64,000 nt of DNA from Syngnathus acus. Its lineage: Eukaryota; Chordata; Actinopteri; Syngnathiformes; Syngnathidae. The notes beneath the pieces are model-generated. The model saw only the letters and a program-made list of their open reading frames with translations, did not search any database and was not told the origin of the DNA. Where the stretch lies: NCBI RefSeq assembly GCF_901709675.1, contig NC_051091.1, positions 6,730,967 through 6,794,966 on the forward strand. The letters run 5' to 3'. The position numbers and the translations under genes are program-made. Positions 13,001 through 26,378 of this stretch are shown here, in pieces (within the stretch, counting starts at the first letter, position 1; each line of letters begins with the position of its first letter).

Positions 13001-15654
13001 GTTGCGCGGACAGGATGTGACGTAAGACCAGTGACATTAATTCACAGGTTAAGTGATGAGTCAATGCACTCAACTAACCAAGCAGATGGCAAACTATCAA
13101 ATTCAAAGACAAACAATGAGGAAGGAAACACAGATTGTTGTAGTTGAAAATATTAAGATGAAGCTCCTGCCTCAGCTTTGAAGTCCAACCACTGCAGTAC
13201 AGCACTTCCTCTTTTCCAACACTTGCGAATGTATTTAAAGGGAAACACATTTATGGATCACAGGGGACCTTTGGTGGCGACAAAATAGCTCCATCTAAAG
13301 GCCCTCTCGGTTGATCGCAGACTGCCAAACAAACAGCTCCACTGGGGTCCCTGGGATGAGCGCTGTGGACTCGGGGGAAATGAGGTAACACGTCCACAGC
13401 CACCAAAGCACACATTGAAATAAAAAACAGTGGCGGTGTCACGCCATTTGGGCCTCTGTTCCTCTCGGTCCATCAGAGCTGTCAATCTGAGGACATTTCT
13501 CATTGCCTCGCCTCTCGGCTCTCGACCCACCTTTGGAGATCTGGAATATTCGGTTCGGTCGGTTACCATTGGCAACAGCCAGATGTTGGCCTCTGATTAG
13601 CCGGCGACGGTCAAATGAAATCAGAAGAAGCGAGATAAAATCGGGTGGTGACACAGACTGGAGAGCGGTGGCTGCAAAGTGAACAGTGGGGGCAGGGGGG
13701 GAGGGAGTCATTGATGGGGGAGGTGGGCATTGGAAAATGTTTTGTACACACTTTCACCCACTTGAATGCCACGAAAGAACGCGTCAAGTCTGTTGAGCAT
13801 GTAAAAAGAAATATTTTTGTTTGTTTTCCCAAAGAAAATTCGTCTTAAAAATTTCGCTCTTCCCCTCATTCGTCCGACTGCAAAAATAAAAATAAACGGA
13901 GGCTTTGCGGAGTCTGGCTCACACCGAAAGAGAAGATGATGTGCAGTGACATCAATTTGTGTGTCTGATTGCAAAAGTGATACAAAAGCTACAACCTGCA
14001 CATCCAAACGGCTTTGGAAACAGTGCTTCACTTCAACCCTACCTGTCCCACAAGTACTTAATTACATTCAAAGTACCATTTCCTGCCAGTGAAATTACAT
14101 TAAACATCTCCCTCTAGGTCCTTGTCCAAAGTGACCCCAAACTGATAAGCGTGGTAACTAGGTAAAGGCTGAAGCACTTTGTGGAAAAAGGCCGAGATGG
14201 AGAGCAACAGAGGGGAGCTTGGCCCTGCCCCTGCGCTCGCTATTTTCCAATAAACTCTCGCAATCAGATCAGAGCTGCTTTAAAAGGACGACTTGATGGC
14301 AGCAGGCCATTTAAGCCGCTGGTGTTCTCTGAATCCGATTAGACGGAGACAGTGACACTTTCCAGTCAAAGGAGTCGTCAGGTAACGCACCCAAATGATA
14401 CATTTAGCCATCCGACTCTAATGAAGCAAACTTGGATGGTCTCACCTGCAAATTTGCTGTCACACGTAGACAGGCAGGACCTCTGGTGGCCATTTGTTTG
14501 ACCAATGCGTGGCAGATGCCATATTAGCGGCTCCTTTGGGCTAAAGGTCTCAGCCTGAGGCTACGCTAATAATTACGCTAGTGCGCGGGTTAGCGATTCA
14601 TGCATGAAAAAACAACACATTTTCGCTCCAGTGGGCCCGCTGCTCTGAGGGTTGTCTGTTTACCATCATTTAATTACCTCTGATTGTTTTAGAGGCACAA
14701 TGGGGAGCTTTTGTTGAGTGCACTTGTGAAATGAGAGCCTGGCACCATGCTGCTAAGTGCAACAGGCGTGAGTTGTAAAAATGGTCGCCATACCGTCGCG
14801 AAGGAGGTCACCATTTTAAATGGACAAGCAGGAAGTAGTTTATTTATACACATGCTAAATTTGTTCACAACAGTCACTCTTATTCCGGATTTGGAGAAAC
14901 AGAAACAGGGAGGGAATCAAAACTGAGAGCCCTCTCAGGGTGCTTATCACGTAAAGTAAACCTCAATGATGCGAAGTAAACGCTGGGTTATGTGAGATTG
15001 TCTGTGTGAGGTAGCGAGTGGAGACGGCTCCTTATCACGCAGCTAAACAGAAAGCAGTGAGACGGCGCTTAACAGATTTAGACACTCACTGAGGCCCTAC
15101 ACCTGGACAGAGAGGAATGAGGAGAGCTGGAACTCGAGTCCACCCCCGATCAAAGAGATAGAACAACATTCTAGACAGGTAGAAACAGAAAAAAAAAAAA
15201 AGTTGACCAGCAATCTGCAATCCCCATTTCCATTTTACAACTACAGCAGTTACACAGCTTTGATGATAAAGTCCTCGACAAAGCCTCTGGCTTGAAATCT
15301 AAGCAAAAACTATAAACGGAGATGAGTTTACTCCTTTAACAGTGTTGGCTGATAAAAGCAGGCCATTTGCTGTGTAGCGCGTTACGTTAAACTTTTTTTT
15401 TTTTGCAACGCTATGCTACCTGACCGGCAGATGATGGACCGTGGATCAGCTAGTTAATTTAAGACAGATAAAAGCCTCTCATCTCTGCCAAGGTAGATTA
15501 CTGTAATAGCAGCCTTTTCATCTTTTGATCTTTTTTTCTTTTTTACGGCTGCATCTGTTCATTTGCATGTGTCAGAGATAAAGCTTTATTTAGGGTGCTT
15601 ATTAATGGGAACAGGAGGGATTCGATACTAAAACCTGAGGAAGATTAGCACTGA

Positions 15655-15674
15655 CCCCCCCCCCCCCCCCCCCC
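15655..15674 (+). repeat. C20 homopolymer
   Basis: An uninterrupted run of 20 cytosines, so the minus strand carries a G20 run capable of forming a G-quadruplex. The true length may be uncertain because such runs sequence poorly. Confidence 0.85.
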
Positions 15675-18600
15675 TCTGGATCGTGCAGATGCCGTCGATG
15701 TTTCTTAAATCGCATCATAACACTCACAGGCAGGTACGGATAAGGCGTTTCTAAAAGTTACATCACACACAAACAAGCCCGACTTGAGAGGACCGGCTCA
15801 GGCTGCGGCCTGTCATCCTCCTCTTCGGCAGATACGGTCGATGCGGACGGCTACTTTGCCCAGATCATCCCTGAGATGAGATGAGAAGACGCATTGTTCT
15901 TCCTGTGGCGTTAAGCCCTCTGGCGATTACCCTGTCAGGAAGGGAAAAACTCGGCGCTGGAGCCGACTGCCACAAACTTGCGCTAAATCCCAACTGATGT
16001 CAAAAGAGGACGATTTTACACTCGCGATTCCTCCCATCTCTTAATGCAGCCGATGAGGCAGAGGATCTTCTCGCCTCTCGCTCATCTTATCCAACGCTGC
16101 TGTGCTCCTCAGCCGGCAGCGTCAACCCCTAAGCTTGCGCCGCGGGGATAAGACTCAACGCCTTGTCAGGCTAGATCAACGTGATTTTAACAACGCGGTC
16201 CGAGTGGAGGCCTCCACAGTCTAGCGTGGCTAACTTACACGTGCTCAAGTGAAGCTCAAAAGTGACACTTGAGTTGCGCTATCAAGTGCGACAATCGAAC
16301 AGCAAATCTAGTACACAAAACCTGCGTCACCTAAATCTGACTACCTCACGCATGCCGACGCTATCTCTGCTGTTACAGTTTATCATCGGGGATGATCTGC
16401 TTCGATGCCTCACGTAATCTTTTTTTTCTCAGAAACATGCCGCTGGGCCACTTTTTTTTTTCTTCAAATTCTTCAAGTCGTCAAAACATTTTCACAGATC
16501 ACTTGAGGATATGTCACCTGAAGATGACACTGGGTGATCAGGGGATATTTATCTTGCTGATCACATGGCTAACTCAGGTGTACATTTTGAGCAAACGTGA
16601 TTGTAAAAATAGGTTTTAACAGCATTTCTTTTAACACTTGATTCACAGACAAATTGGAAAGACAGCTCGGGGGCAAACTGATTGAAGGTGATAAGACAAC
16701 AAATCCAAATATTCCCTCTCATCCAGCTGCATGATGACATCCTCCTCCATGCTTGATTTCCTGCTCGCATTTGATTATCATATAGCGCCGCGCTCGTAAA
16801 TCATCCACTCCCTCTTGTCTCTTTCTTCTCTCTTTTAGTTTTACGAGTGACAGTTGGGAATAGAGTGGAGTGTAAATCTGTGGCAGTAATAAAGCTGCTC
16901 TGGTCAACGTTCCTCGCTAATGCTTGTTCGTCTCTCCCTCGTCGCAAACTTGTACTTTTTACAAGACGTGGCCCAAATTTCCTTCTAAGTCATCTCTCAG
17001 TGTCAGCTCTCTGTTCACTTTTAGGAGACGTGAGCTAATGCAAACATATCATCGGATTAAGCAACTGAAAAAAAAAATAAGGAGCCACATGAATAAAGAG
17101 TGCTTGTCATTCATAAACACACCCCGAATGACAAACACACACACACACACACTTCATTTGCCTGACCACATTCCTGTAAAGGGCAATTGTGAATCTTTGG
17201 CAAGGAATCTGCACGCTGGTGTGGCAGAGCAGCTCGTGGCAGCACTCCTATCCCAAATAAAATCACACCTGGGTGGGAAGGGAAGCCCCCCACACCTCCC
17301 CGACTGCAATCTATCAGCCAGTGGGGAGTGCTTGCCTCTGCTCAGAGTGGATCTCAAAATATCTCAACTTTGCGTGCGCACGCACACACACATTATCACT
17401 TACAAATCCCTTCATTAATGCTCATTTAGAGGAGCACTGATGGCTAATTATTCAATCGAATACAGGGGGGAAAAAAGGATATTTAATTGGGCTAAAAGTT
17501 GGATTTTACCCAAGTGTATGTAAACTGTGACTTTGAAGAGAAGTGGGGGAGAAAAAAAAGTATGAACACAAGTTGTGTCTCCAGTTGACAACTTATTACT
17601 ATGAATAAAATCATAGCCCCGCCCCCCTCCAAAAAACAATAGAAATCTGTGACAGACATGGCGGCAGAATGACGAATCTACATATCCGCTGGGTCCTCCC
17701 ACCGGCGTGTAATTTTTAACCACAGAATGTGTGTCCGTTGGAGCCTCTTTGGCACAGGGGAGGTGCTGCCACGCCAAGCACCCTGTCACTTCCTGTGCCC
17801 GTGGGCCTCAACCAATCATCATCTGATAAGGACATCAGCAGAGCCAATCGGAGCCCGGGCGCCATCTTCACATGACGACGCGATAAGAATGAAACTTGCC
17901 TGGGAGAATGTCTTGATCTCAATTGTAACCCCTTTTGCCCGACCCTCTTTCCCCCTTCCCACCAAAATAGTTGTTTGGAGACAAAGTTCTTTTTTGTCTG
18001 GTCAGACATAATTGCTCCCCTTTCATCTGCCCCCCTGTTCCCCTTGACCCCTACTCTGGGGTCAGTGGCCAGGATATCCCACTCCTCCACCAATAATGTG
18101 CCTTTTAGGGCAGATGAAGAGGGGCATTCATGCCAGGGTAGACAGGAGAGTAATCACGCCATCACACTTTGTTCCCCCCAGTCTGTCCCGACTCCTGACC
18201 GAATAGCCAAACAGCTCGCCCGACTCCGGACATCAAAGACCTGCACGTGGACTGCAGCCTCAGCCCAGCGCTGCACAGAGGGGAACTGTGTCACCAGCGC
18301 CAGAGGAGCTCCCGAATACATGCAAGTACACAATTGAGGCCCAATTGAGCAATCTTAACACACTCAACATCCACTGATAAGATTTAGAAGGATCATGCTT
18401 TTCCACTGTTCATGCACAAAGTACCATTTATTTCAAAAATATGTCAACAACAACAAAAAATGTCATTTGGAATGTTTTGCCCATCTTGGTTCCTTTTTTT
18501 TCAATCTTCACACACTTCAAACTTGACGCTAGAGGTCTGGATCCCAGGCTTTCCCTTTTTGTAGCGCCTTACGGGCTACAAGTTAGTCCTGCTATCTTGT

Positions 18601-20398
18601 GAACTATTTACAACATCCACATGCCTTATCCTTCTCAAGCACAGGTTCTACTGGATTCTTTTAGATTTGTAAACGTTGCGAGATATATCGGGTGGCACAA
18701 CCCCAAACACAACAACATTTCAGTGGAGGTCCGCAGTCATCGCTCTCATTCTGCCTCTCGGGGCTATCTTGCTTTACAAACATTTTGAATTGATGTAGTG
18801 ACCACATAAATGTTCTCCTGGATTGTAAAATTCCTAGTGACACAACTTTTTGATCCGAATGTATCAAAAGAATAGAAAAGGCATCATTTTGAACAAGTCC
18901 TAAAAGTGACACTCAGGTCAAACTAATATTTGGGCTGCGATAGTCTTTCGAGTACGCCTGCAGCCTCCGACCTTTTAGTTTTACGGTGATCAATAGATGG
19001 ATTAATTGCTGAAAGGGTAGAGGGAGGGGGAGTGTGAGAAGTGTGTGGGGGCGGGGGGGACTTCAGAGCCCCCGGGCAGGGGAGGTTTTCGGGAGGTGGG
19101 GGTTAAGATGGCGCTGACAGCCAAGCAAAGCTGAAGGGATTTAAAAGGCGAGCGGAGGGGAGCTGGAGCAGTAAGAGGGCGACTGAAGCCCCCCCAACCC
19201 CTCCCCACTCACCTGGCAGTGGAATGGGCGGCGGGCCGTCAGATTAGGATCTGAGAAGGGGAGATAACGAGTTTATTGCCCCCTGGACGGGGATGGTGGA
19301 GCCAGGCAAGGAGGAGGGCAGGCCGAGCGGGCTGCGAGGGCTTTGAGCCTGAATGCTGCTGCTGCTGCCGGGCTGTTTGTGTTTGCTTTTCACCTGAGGA
19401 CGATGGATGCAACCAAACTGGGGGCTTTACGGCAGAGCGGCCCAGCAAGGTCGTAAAAAAGCTGCGGCCCGAATGGTTAGAATACCAGCAGCAGTGACGA
19501 CAATTCATCAATCGCTGTTGTGACACGCAAACAAAAACATGCAAGCTAGCGCACGCATGCTCCAGAAAACAACTTCACTACGAGAGGGAATATTCAGCAA
19601 CTCACAGTAATGATAATAATAATGATAATCTTAACAGTTATTATGCTATTTAAAAAAAAATCTAATTTGTCTTGGCGCAGTGAATTCAAGGTTCCGCTTT
19701 TTCCATGGATTCATCTCATGTAATTTCATGTTAACACCGGAGTTATTGGAAATTGGATAAGCCAGATATTATTATAGGTAAACACAGAATAACCTGTGAA
19801 ATTTATATGTATTTCACAGCCCCTGTGATCTTTTGTCACTGAATTCTGCGCACGTACCGCGAGCCTGTATTAGCTTTGCGTGTCTGGCCCAGGCGCTGGA
19901 GGAGAGATAAGGGGAGCGGATATGAGAAATATGAAAAATAGCACTGTGATAGGATGATCAGTGAGAATGAGCAATACAGACCGCTGTGACAAATGGGACA
20001 GGGAGCCAAAGAGGAGAGCCATGCAAAACCACATTAGCGCCAAGGACAGAATGATTTTCCGAGGAATAGAGATGAAACGTGCACTCTTAGGACAAATAAT
20101 TCGCTAATAAGCACCTACAATAGCCGTTACTTACTCATATAATCACTGAAGCAAAAATATTCTAGCAGCAGTTGCCCTAAAATATACTTGGGTAAATGCG
20201 ACATCAAGATATTGCAAACATTTAGCCAAGTAATCAATTGTGGTGGTAATGGATCTGCGCTAATGATGTCTGTCTAAGGAAGCTCGTTCGTGCATCACAC
20301 CAAATTCAGGAAATGAGCACGTTGACATTTGTCTAAAACACATCACACACATCTTAATGTCCTGAAGTAAATCTTAAAAGATAAACAAAGTAGCATCA
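15675..20398. other. Intergenic, no gene seen
   Basis: No recognisable exon. The open frames at 16924-17418 and 17716-18337 overlap on both strands and show no domain. A GC-rich, G-tract-rich segment occupies about 19010-19500. Just before it, at 18970-19020, lies a TGATCAATAGATGG/ATTAATT motif group that might be regulatory. Confidence 0.5.
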
Positions 20399-20449
20399 GT
20401 GTGTGTGTGTGTGTGTGTATATATATATGTATATATATATAATATATAT
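20399..20449 (+). repeat. (GT)n-(AT)n compound microsatellite
   Basis: A GT repeat of about ten units runs directly into TA repeats. It is noncoding. A further AC tract lies at 20589-20612 and produces an apparent 202-residue minus-strand frame that I reject as coding. Confidence 0.9.
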
Positions 20450-22425
20450 CTGCGCAAGTTATCTTATTGGGCAGCGATTAGTTTAGATGACATGATATGT
20501 TTTGTCAGCAGTCACCATAGCATCAAGAGAAGAGAAAAGAATAGCTCTTCCTCAAACACACGCTTTTTCTTCTCTATCTCGTAGACACGACACACACACA
20601 CACACGCACACACTTGAAGAGATTTGGGGGCCCTGTGGAGCGGCACGTGAGCGGCCCTCTGTCAGCTGTGTTTGCAGTGAGGTAGGCGAGGGGCGCCGCG
20701 CATCATGGAAAGAGAGCAGGGACCCGGCCGGCCGGGGAAACGGCAAAAAGGAGGGGTGTGCTCTGTGCAAAGGCCAAGGCCCAGAGAGCAAAGAAAAGAG
20801 CAGCCACAAACCAGCTTTCTGCCAGAGTGAGGGAGAGAGAGGAGGGGGCGCTTGGAACAATGCCCCTTCAGCCGCAGGTGCAATGGCTAAGGCTCTCTGT
20901 GTGCGCGTGTGTGCAGCCAGCACTTTCTTTTTTGTGTTAATTCCGCTGATCTGTTGTCTTTTCCCTGCTGCAAGTTTAACACACAGCTGATTAACATGTG
21001 GCCTTTTGCAGATCTTGTGTGTGTGCGCGCACAGAGTGAGCTGCCTTGCGAGTAATGACGCAGTGTTAACTTGATTTGCACTTGTATGGAGCACAGAGCA
21101 ATGGTTAACACATCTGAATAAAGGCTTTATGCGCGACATGTCGTACAATTGCAAGTGCACAGAGGCGTCAGTCAGCCACTAGATTAAATAGCATACTCAA
21201 AGGATTAAAAGCTTTGGCGAAAAGAACAGTAACGCTGTATTATATCAGTCACAAATTGGGATCATCGAGTGTCCTTGCTGTCGTATTGCTGGTATTACAA
21301 GTGGCTATTTCCGTGCTCACATAATTTGACACGAGAAAACTTTATTTAAATTAATTAAATAAAATTTTTCATCAGTGCTACGGGTATTTTAAATATGGAC
21401 AAAATAAATTTGAAATTTGATAATACATTTTTCACTGCATGTATAAAAGATCCACTATCCTAACCCAACAACAGTATTTTTTTCCTCCAGTGCAAAGGGA
21501 TTTCTGACCATTCAAGGATGAACCAAAACCGCTGAACAAGAAAACAAAATCAAGTCAATATGTATATATTTTTTCCCTCACAAAATCAACTCACATTTTT
21601 AATATTATTATGGTGCTGTGTTTGTCCTGACTATCATGCCAAATCCACAAAAAATTTAGGCATTCATGTAAAAGTGCAGTATAAGCGCAACAAGGTCGTG
21701 TTTGCCATCTAGTGATAACTTGTGATATTACCACCCCAAAAGTCAAAATGCACACTACCACATATTTATCTCAATTTGTGAACAATATTTTACAATAGGC
21801 CTTCTGTGTACACAGAACAAGTCTTGAATCTTTAAATTAAGCTCACGAAAACAAGGAGCAAAAACAAAATTATCGCGTTCATACTTTTCGTTCAGCATGA
21901 GCACACTTTCATTTTGTTGAATTTGACTTCAAAACACCAAGGCGACTGAACCTATTAGGATCCGGGTCCTGACGCCGAGGATCTGCCCCTGACAGCTCCC
22001 CCGTGGTGCGAGCTTGTTATAGTCTGAGCTCTCTCAACTGGATGGTCCTGTTTGGACAAGTGGTTCCTATCCACCACTGACATGAGACATCAGTGCCAAA
22101 GAAGGAAGGCCCCCGCCGCAGCCTCGGGGCACTTCTGGGCTGGTGGAGCGCTGCCCGTGTACCACCCACTGGCTTTGTGAGGTGGTCCTCACAAACGCAG
22201 AAAAGTGGAATTTGTGTGCATAAATAGTAGATCCACGCACATTGTGCTTCAACAAACACACAAGGCGCCTCAAAGTGAAGAGCCCTGAGGCAATCGGCAG
22301 GGAGCTAACGCAGCCGAGAGAGAAACACAGAAACATGTGTAAGAAGACACACTTCACAGAGAGTGTGTCCCCGTGTCCACGCCCATCCCACACCTCGACC
22401 CGTCTCCGTCTCAGATTATTGGGAG

Positions 22426-22427
<2 letters not shown>

Positions 22428-22464
<37 letters not shown>
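22428..22464 (+). repeat. (AG)n microsatellite
   Basis: About 18 units of AG in perfect tandem, a purine-only tract. The Arg/Glu-repeat reading frame across it is not a gene. Confidence 0.9.
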
Positions 22465-22468
<4 letters not shown>

Positions 22469-25146
22469 GAAGGAAGGGGTAAAGATGGGGAACGTTGATA
22501 TGGAAGAGAGGAGAGCGACAAAGATGAAGACCTAAACACATTTTGCTCTCCATCCCTCTCTGCTGATATTACTGCTTAATTAAAAGGGCAGCATGTGCTA
22601 AGTATTATTCCAGCTGAGATGCCTATCTTCAGTCTATGTAATAAGATCTTCAGCAGGCTTACAGCTAAATTTTCGAGCAAATTTCCTTCCTATTCTTTCC
22701 TCTCCGCCGATGTGTTTTGCGCTGTCGCTGCAATCTCTTTGCGCGGCTGAATTGCGAGCGTGTCGAGCGTGACTGTTTTGCATGTTTATTATTGTCATGT
22801 TTTTGTATACGACTCTGGGAAACGCAAGTGTTCGATTGAATATGTTGCAATTAAAGGGGACATACAGCCGGCACAATTCGGTTTGGACACAGTCAAACCA
22901 ATCTTTTACAAATTTAGGGAGACAATGGGGGATGTAAATAAACGGGAAGGGTTCACAAATTTGAGTGAAGTGCTGAGCAGATTTTCGGTCCTCTCAAATT
23001 GCCGGTGCCAAAGCCACTTCCCCCCCTCCCATCTCCACCTGCTCAATATCCTGATGATGATTCATGTCTGCAGCTAATGCTTCAAATCCAGAGATGGTGG
23101 CTGGCTTTAGTGTCAGGCTGTCTGCTTTTAAATGTACATCTCCACAACCTTAAGAGCCCAACAGTAAAAATGTGCTGCACAACTACCGTGACGGAATACA
23201 CCATGAAAGCCGTTCATGAGGTCGAGGCAATTTTATTTTCAATGAAATTGCGGCACCTTTAGATCTGGTGAAGAACTCAGAAGTGGTTCTGAAAAAAACA
23301 CGCTTTAGGACAAGAATAAAAAAAGAAAATTGGGGGGCAAAATACAAAATGTTGCACTGACAGGGATCTGAAGATTAGTTTCCAACATATGAGGCAAATG
23401 TGACACACTCGCATGTTACTGCCAAGTCGTTCGTACAACACTGCTCCATCGTGAGCCCCTTTTTTGCATCCACTCCAAAAGAGTGGCTTTGGGCTCCCAT
23501 TCAATCATCTGGTAAATTAGTTTAATCCTGCGACAAATCTGTACCTCTCCTGGGACGCTTCCAGAGGTGTCAATCTGAGATAAGGTCTGTGTGACAATAA
23601 AGGCACCAAACAAGCGAGATGGGGGTGCTGCTGCTGGTTCTTTGCCTCTTTCATACAATCGATGCCATTTGATTTAACTGTTGAAAAAAAAAAAGACAAG
23701 AGATGACAAGGGCATGTAGTGTTCTAGACAATGCTTCATCTTAAAAATATATATATTTCATATCATTATTTTAAAACAAATCTATTTCTTTTAAATCACA
23801 CTATAAAAAAATACAGTGCACTTGCGAGAGCGATATTTCGATATCTTCAATGATGCCTTAGCTATTCCAATTTTTTTTAAATAGAATTATGTGTTATTTT
23901 GACATCATAACTATAACATTTTTTTCTATTCTAAATACATACACGGATAGACAGGCTACTCTGCATGGGCCGATTATTTCACAGCAAGCCTCAACAGACC
24001 GCTTCTGCCCTCTATTGACAATAAACGGGACTTCAGGTGATTGCGTGATGTGATGATAGAGGGCCAATTATACAATAGTGAATTTGGAGCCAGCGTGGCT
24101 GTATTCATAATACGCAGAGAGCCATGTCTAATTACAAAAATGTTGTTATTAGCAGCCCTGCTACTGATTAGAAACTGTGGCGTACAGTAAAGAAATAATC
24201 AGTGTCAGTGAACTGAGTCAAACTGAAGAAAAAAAAAAGATGTGTATATTAGTAGTGTGGATGTGCGCTGTATATCAATAAGAAAAAATAAATTTGAATG
24301 TAAGATTTTTCACATTTTAAAGATAACGCATTTTAAGTCAACTACAAATTAAAGGACTCTTTCAGAAAATGCTAAATACTTGTTTTTTTTACGATGACTA
24401 ATAATATTAGTTTACATGTGACAAATTTGACTTCAGAAATATGACTTCAAAAATGTCCATAATTTAAGATTATTTTTTAAAAAAAATTTTGTTTCTCTTC
24501 TTTTTTCGTATCATTGTGTTACAAATCTAACCACAACAATCACAAATTTCAACGCGCTCTATAAAAGTTAAAAACTGAATCCAAACAGCAGGCAGAAAGC
24601 TAATTATGAGATGGTTAGTTGATTTAATGTAAATCCGTTTAACATTAGTGGGACTGAAAAGAAACAAAAAGAGCAAAAAGGGAAACTTCAAAATGTTCTT
24701 TGAGGAGGATGAGATCACAGGCAGCAATTATATAATTCTTGTCAAGCGATGGTGCCGATAGCCGGCATGGAATGCGTACACGCACACACACGCACACAGA
24801 CAAACTGGCAGTACTCTTGACTGCATTTTTAAACGTTAGAAATTTACGCCGGGGTCACATGGATGTCAAATGCAGATTGTGTAACATATTTTGTGCCAAG
24901 TGTGCGTGTCCAGCCGGCCCTGAACATTGAAAAGAAATTCAGATTTCTTCCTTTTTGGATGCTAACTTGATGATAGCAAAAAATGCAAATTTGTAAATGA
25001 ACTTTTGATTCCTCATGAGCTCTCAGAAAAATCGGGACGGCCTCGGGATCATTGTTGCGACACATCTCGACATCTCCCACTTTACAAAAGCCATTTACAA
25101 CACCAGAGAGTGAAACACAAAGGTTCCAGCCTGAACCCTCGCCATC

Positions 25147-25197
25147 CACACACACACACACACACATACATACACACACACACACACACGTACACAC
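25147..25197 (+). repeat. Interrupted (CA)n microsatellite
   Basis: CA repeats interrupted by two ATACAT steps, about 50 bp. They generate the His/Thr and Cys/Val open frames on the two strands. Confidence 0.9.
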
Positions 25198-26343
25198 GAG
25201 TGGTGGGGCCACGAGGTCTGCTGCGAGGTTCCCAGGGAGCCTCACTGGTCTGATGGAGGCACTTTGTCTGAAGCCGGGCAGACTACAGCAGACTCCAGAG
25301 GAGATGCCTATCAGCTACTGGCTATGCTACGGCCCGGAGGAGAGAGAGAAAGAGAAGGAGGGAGGGAGAACGGAATAACGAGGGAGGGAGAGAAAGAAAG
25401 AAATGGAGGGCAACAGTGGGACATGCTAAATGAAAAGATAACTAGCATCAACAGAGAAATCAGAACAAACGGCTGCTTTCCGAAGAGAAGATGGAAGGAT
25501 TCCACCCAATCCGACATTTTGTTGCAATTTTCAAACTTGAGGTACAAAGTTAAGAGAGCAGCTATACTGCAAAGTTAGAAGGATGAATCAAAAAAAGAAA
25601 GAAAAGTTACATTTACAGAAAAACACTGGCAGCTTTGGTTACCACAATTAATGGTAGTTTGGCAACACTTAAATTTAACGCGCAGTACATTTTCTTTACA
25701 AAGAATGATGTATCCAATAATATTTTTATAGTATATATAACTTATCATTCATCAGCAGTGCTCCCCACATTACAGTTTAAAAGAAGAAACTGTCACTATT
25801 TTTACACTCAATCTAAAAGTCACAGTTTGTTTATAACAAAAATAAACTGTGCAACAAAAATTTGAGCGTGAACCATGACACACATTCAACCAATGGAAAC
25901 ACAAACAAACATATGACAAGGATTATCGTGTGTGTTAGTGATAGTTTGGCCCAAATCATAGTGTAAAATATTTAACGTTATGTTTTGCTTACTGAGGTAG
26001 GACAGGAATATGGAATGGGTGGGGGTTGGCTGACAGCGACAGAGCTAATGTGCGCTGTCGGCTGGATGGCGACTTCTTAGTTACAGCGTGAGGACACAGC
26101 GTATCGTGGGGGAAACGGGGGGGTAGGCTAGCAGGACTCGCACTGTGACCCAAAGATCTCCACGGCCTCAGCCAGCGGAAAATTAGATTACAACGGTGGG
26201 ACCAGGGAGTGACAGAGGATGGGGCGTCGAGAAGTCTAAATATGGAGGGCTCAGTACGCCCATAATCACTTTATACAAGTTAGACGAACAGAAAGACTTA
26301 TCTCCTCCTTGCTGTCCAGATTGCCTCTGCTGGTGTCAAGCAT

Positions 26344-26378
26344 GTGCATGTGTGTGTGCGTGCGTGTGCGTGTGTGTC
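26344..26378 (+). repeat. Interrupted (TG)n microsatellite
   Basis: A short TG/CG alternating tract of about 35 bp in noncoding DNA. Confidence 0.85.

Larger units (their letters stand above)
7839..15654. other. Intergenic, simple repeats and possible regulatory segments
   Basis: No convincing exon on either strand. Contents include an interrupted TG repeat at 8925-8981, a five-unit AGCCA repeat at 9983-10007, and a TTAATTAA-containing segment at about 10696-10850 that may be a conserved noncoding element. A GC-richer segment lies at about 12800-13060. The overlapping open frames at 13250-14030 are on the minus strand, show no domain and read like noncoding sequence. Confidence 0.5.

Noticed and set aside
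20502-21160. Long open frames (up to about 200 residues) on both strands
   Set aside because: They overlap each other across AC/TG repeats and GC-rich sequence, and show no domain or consistent splice signals.
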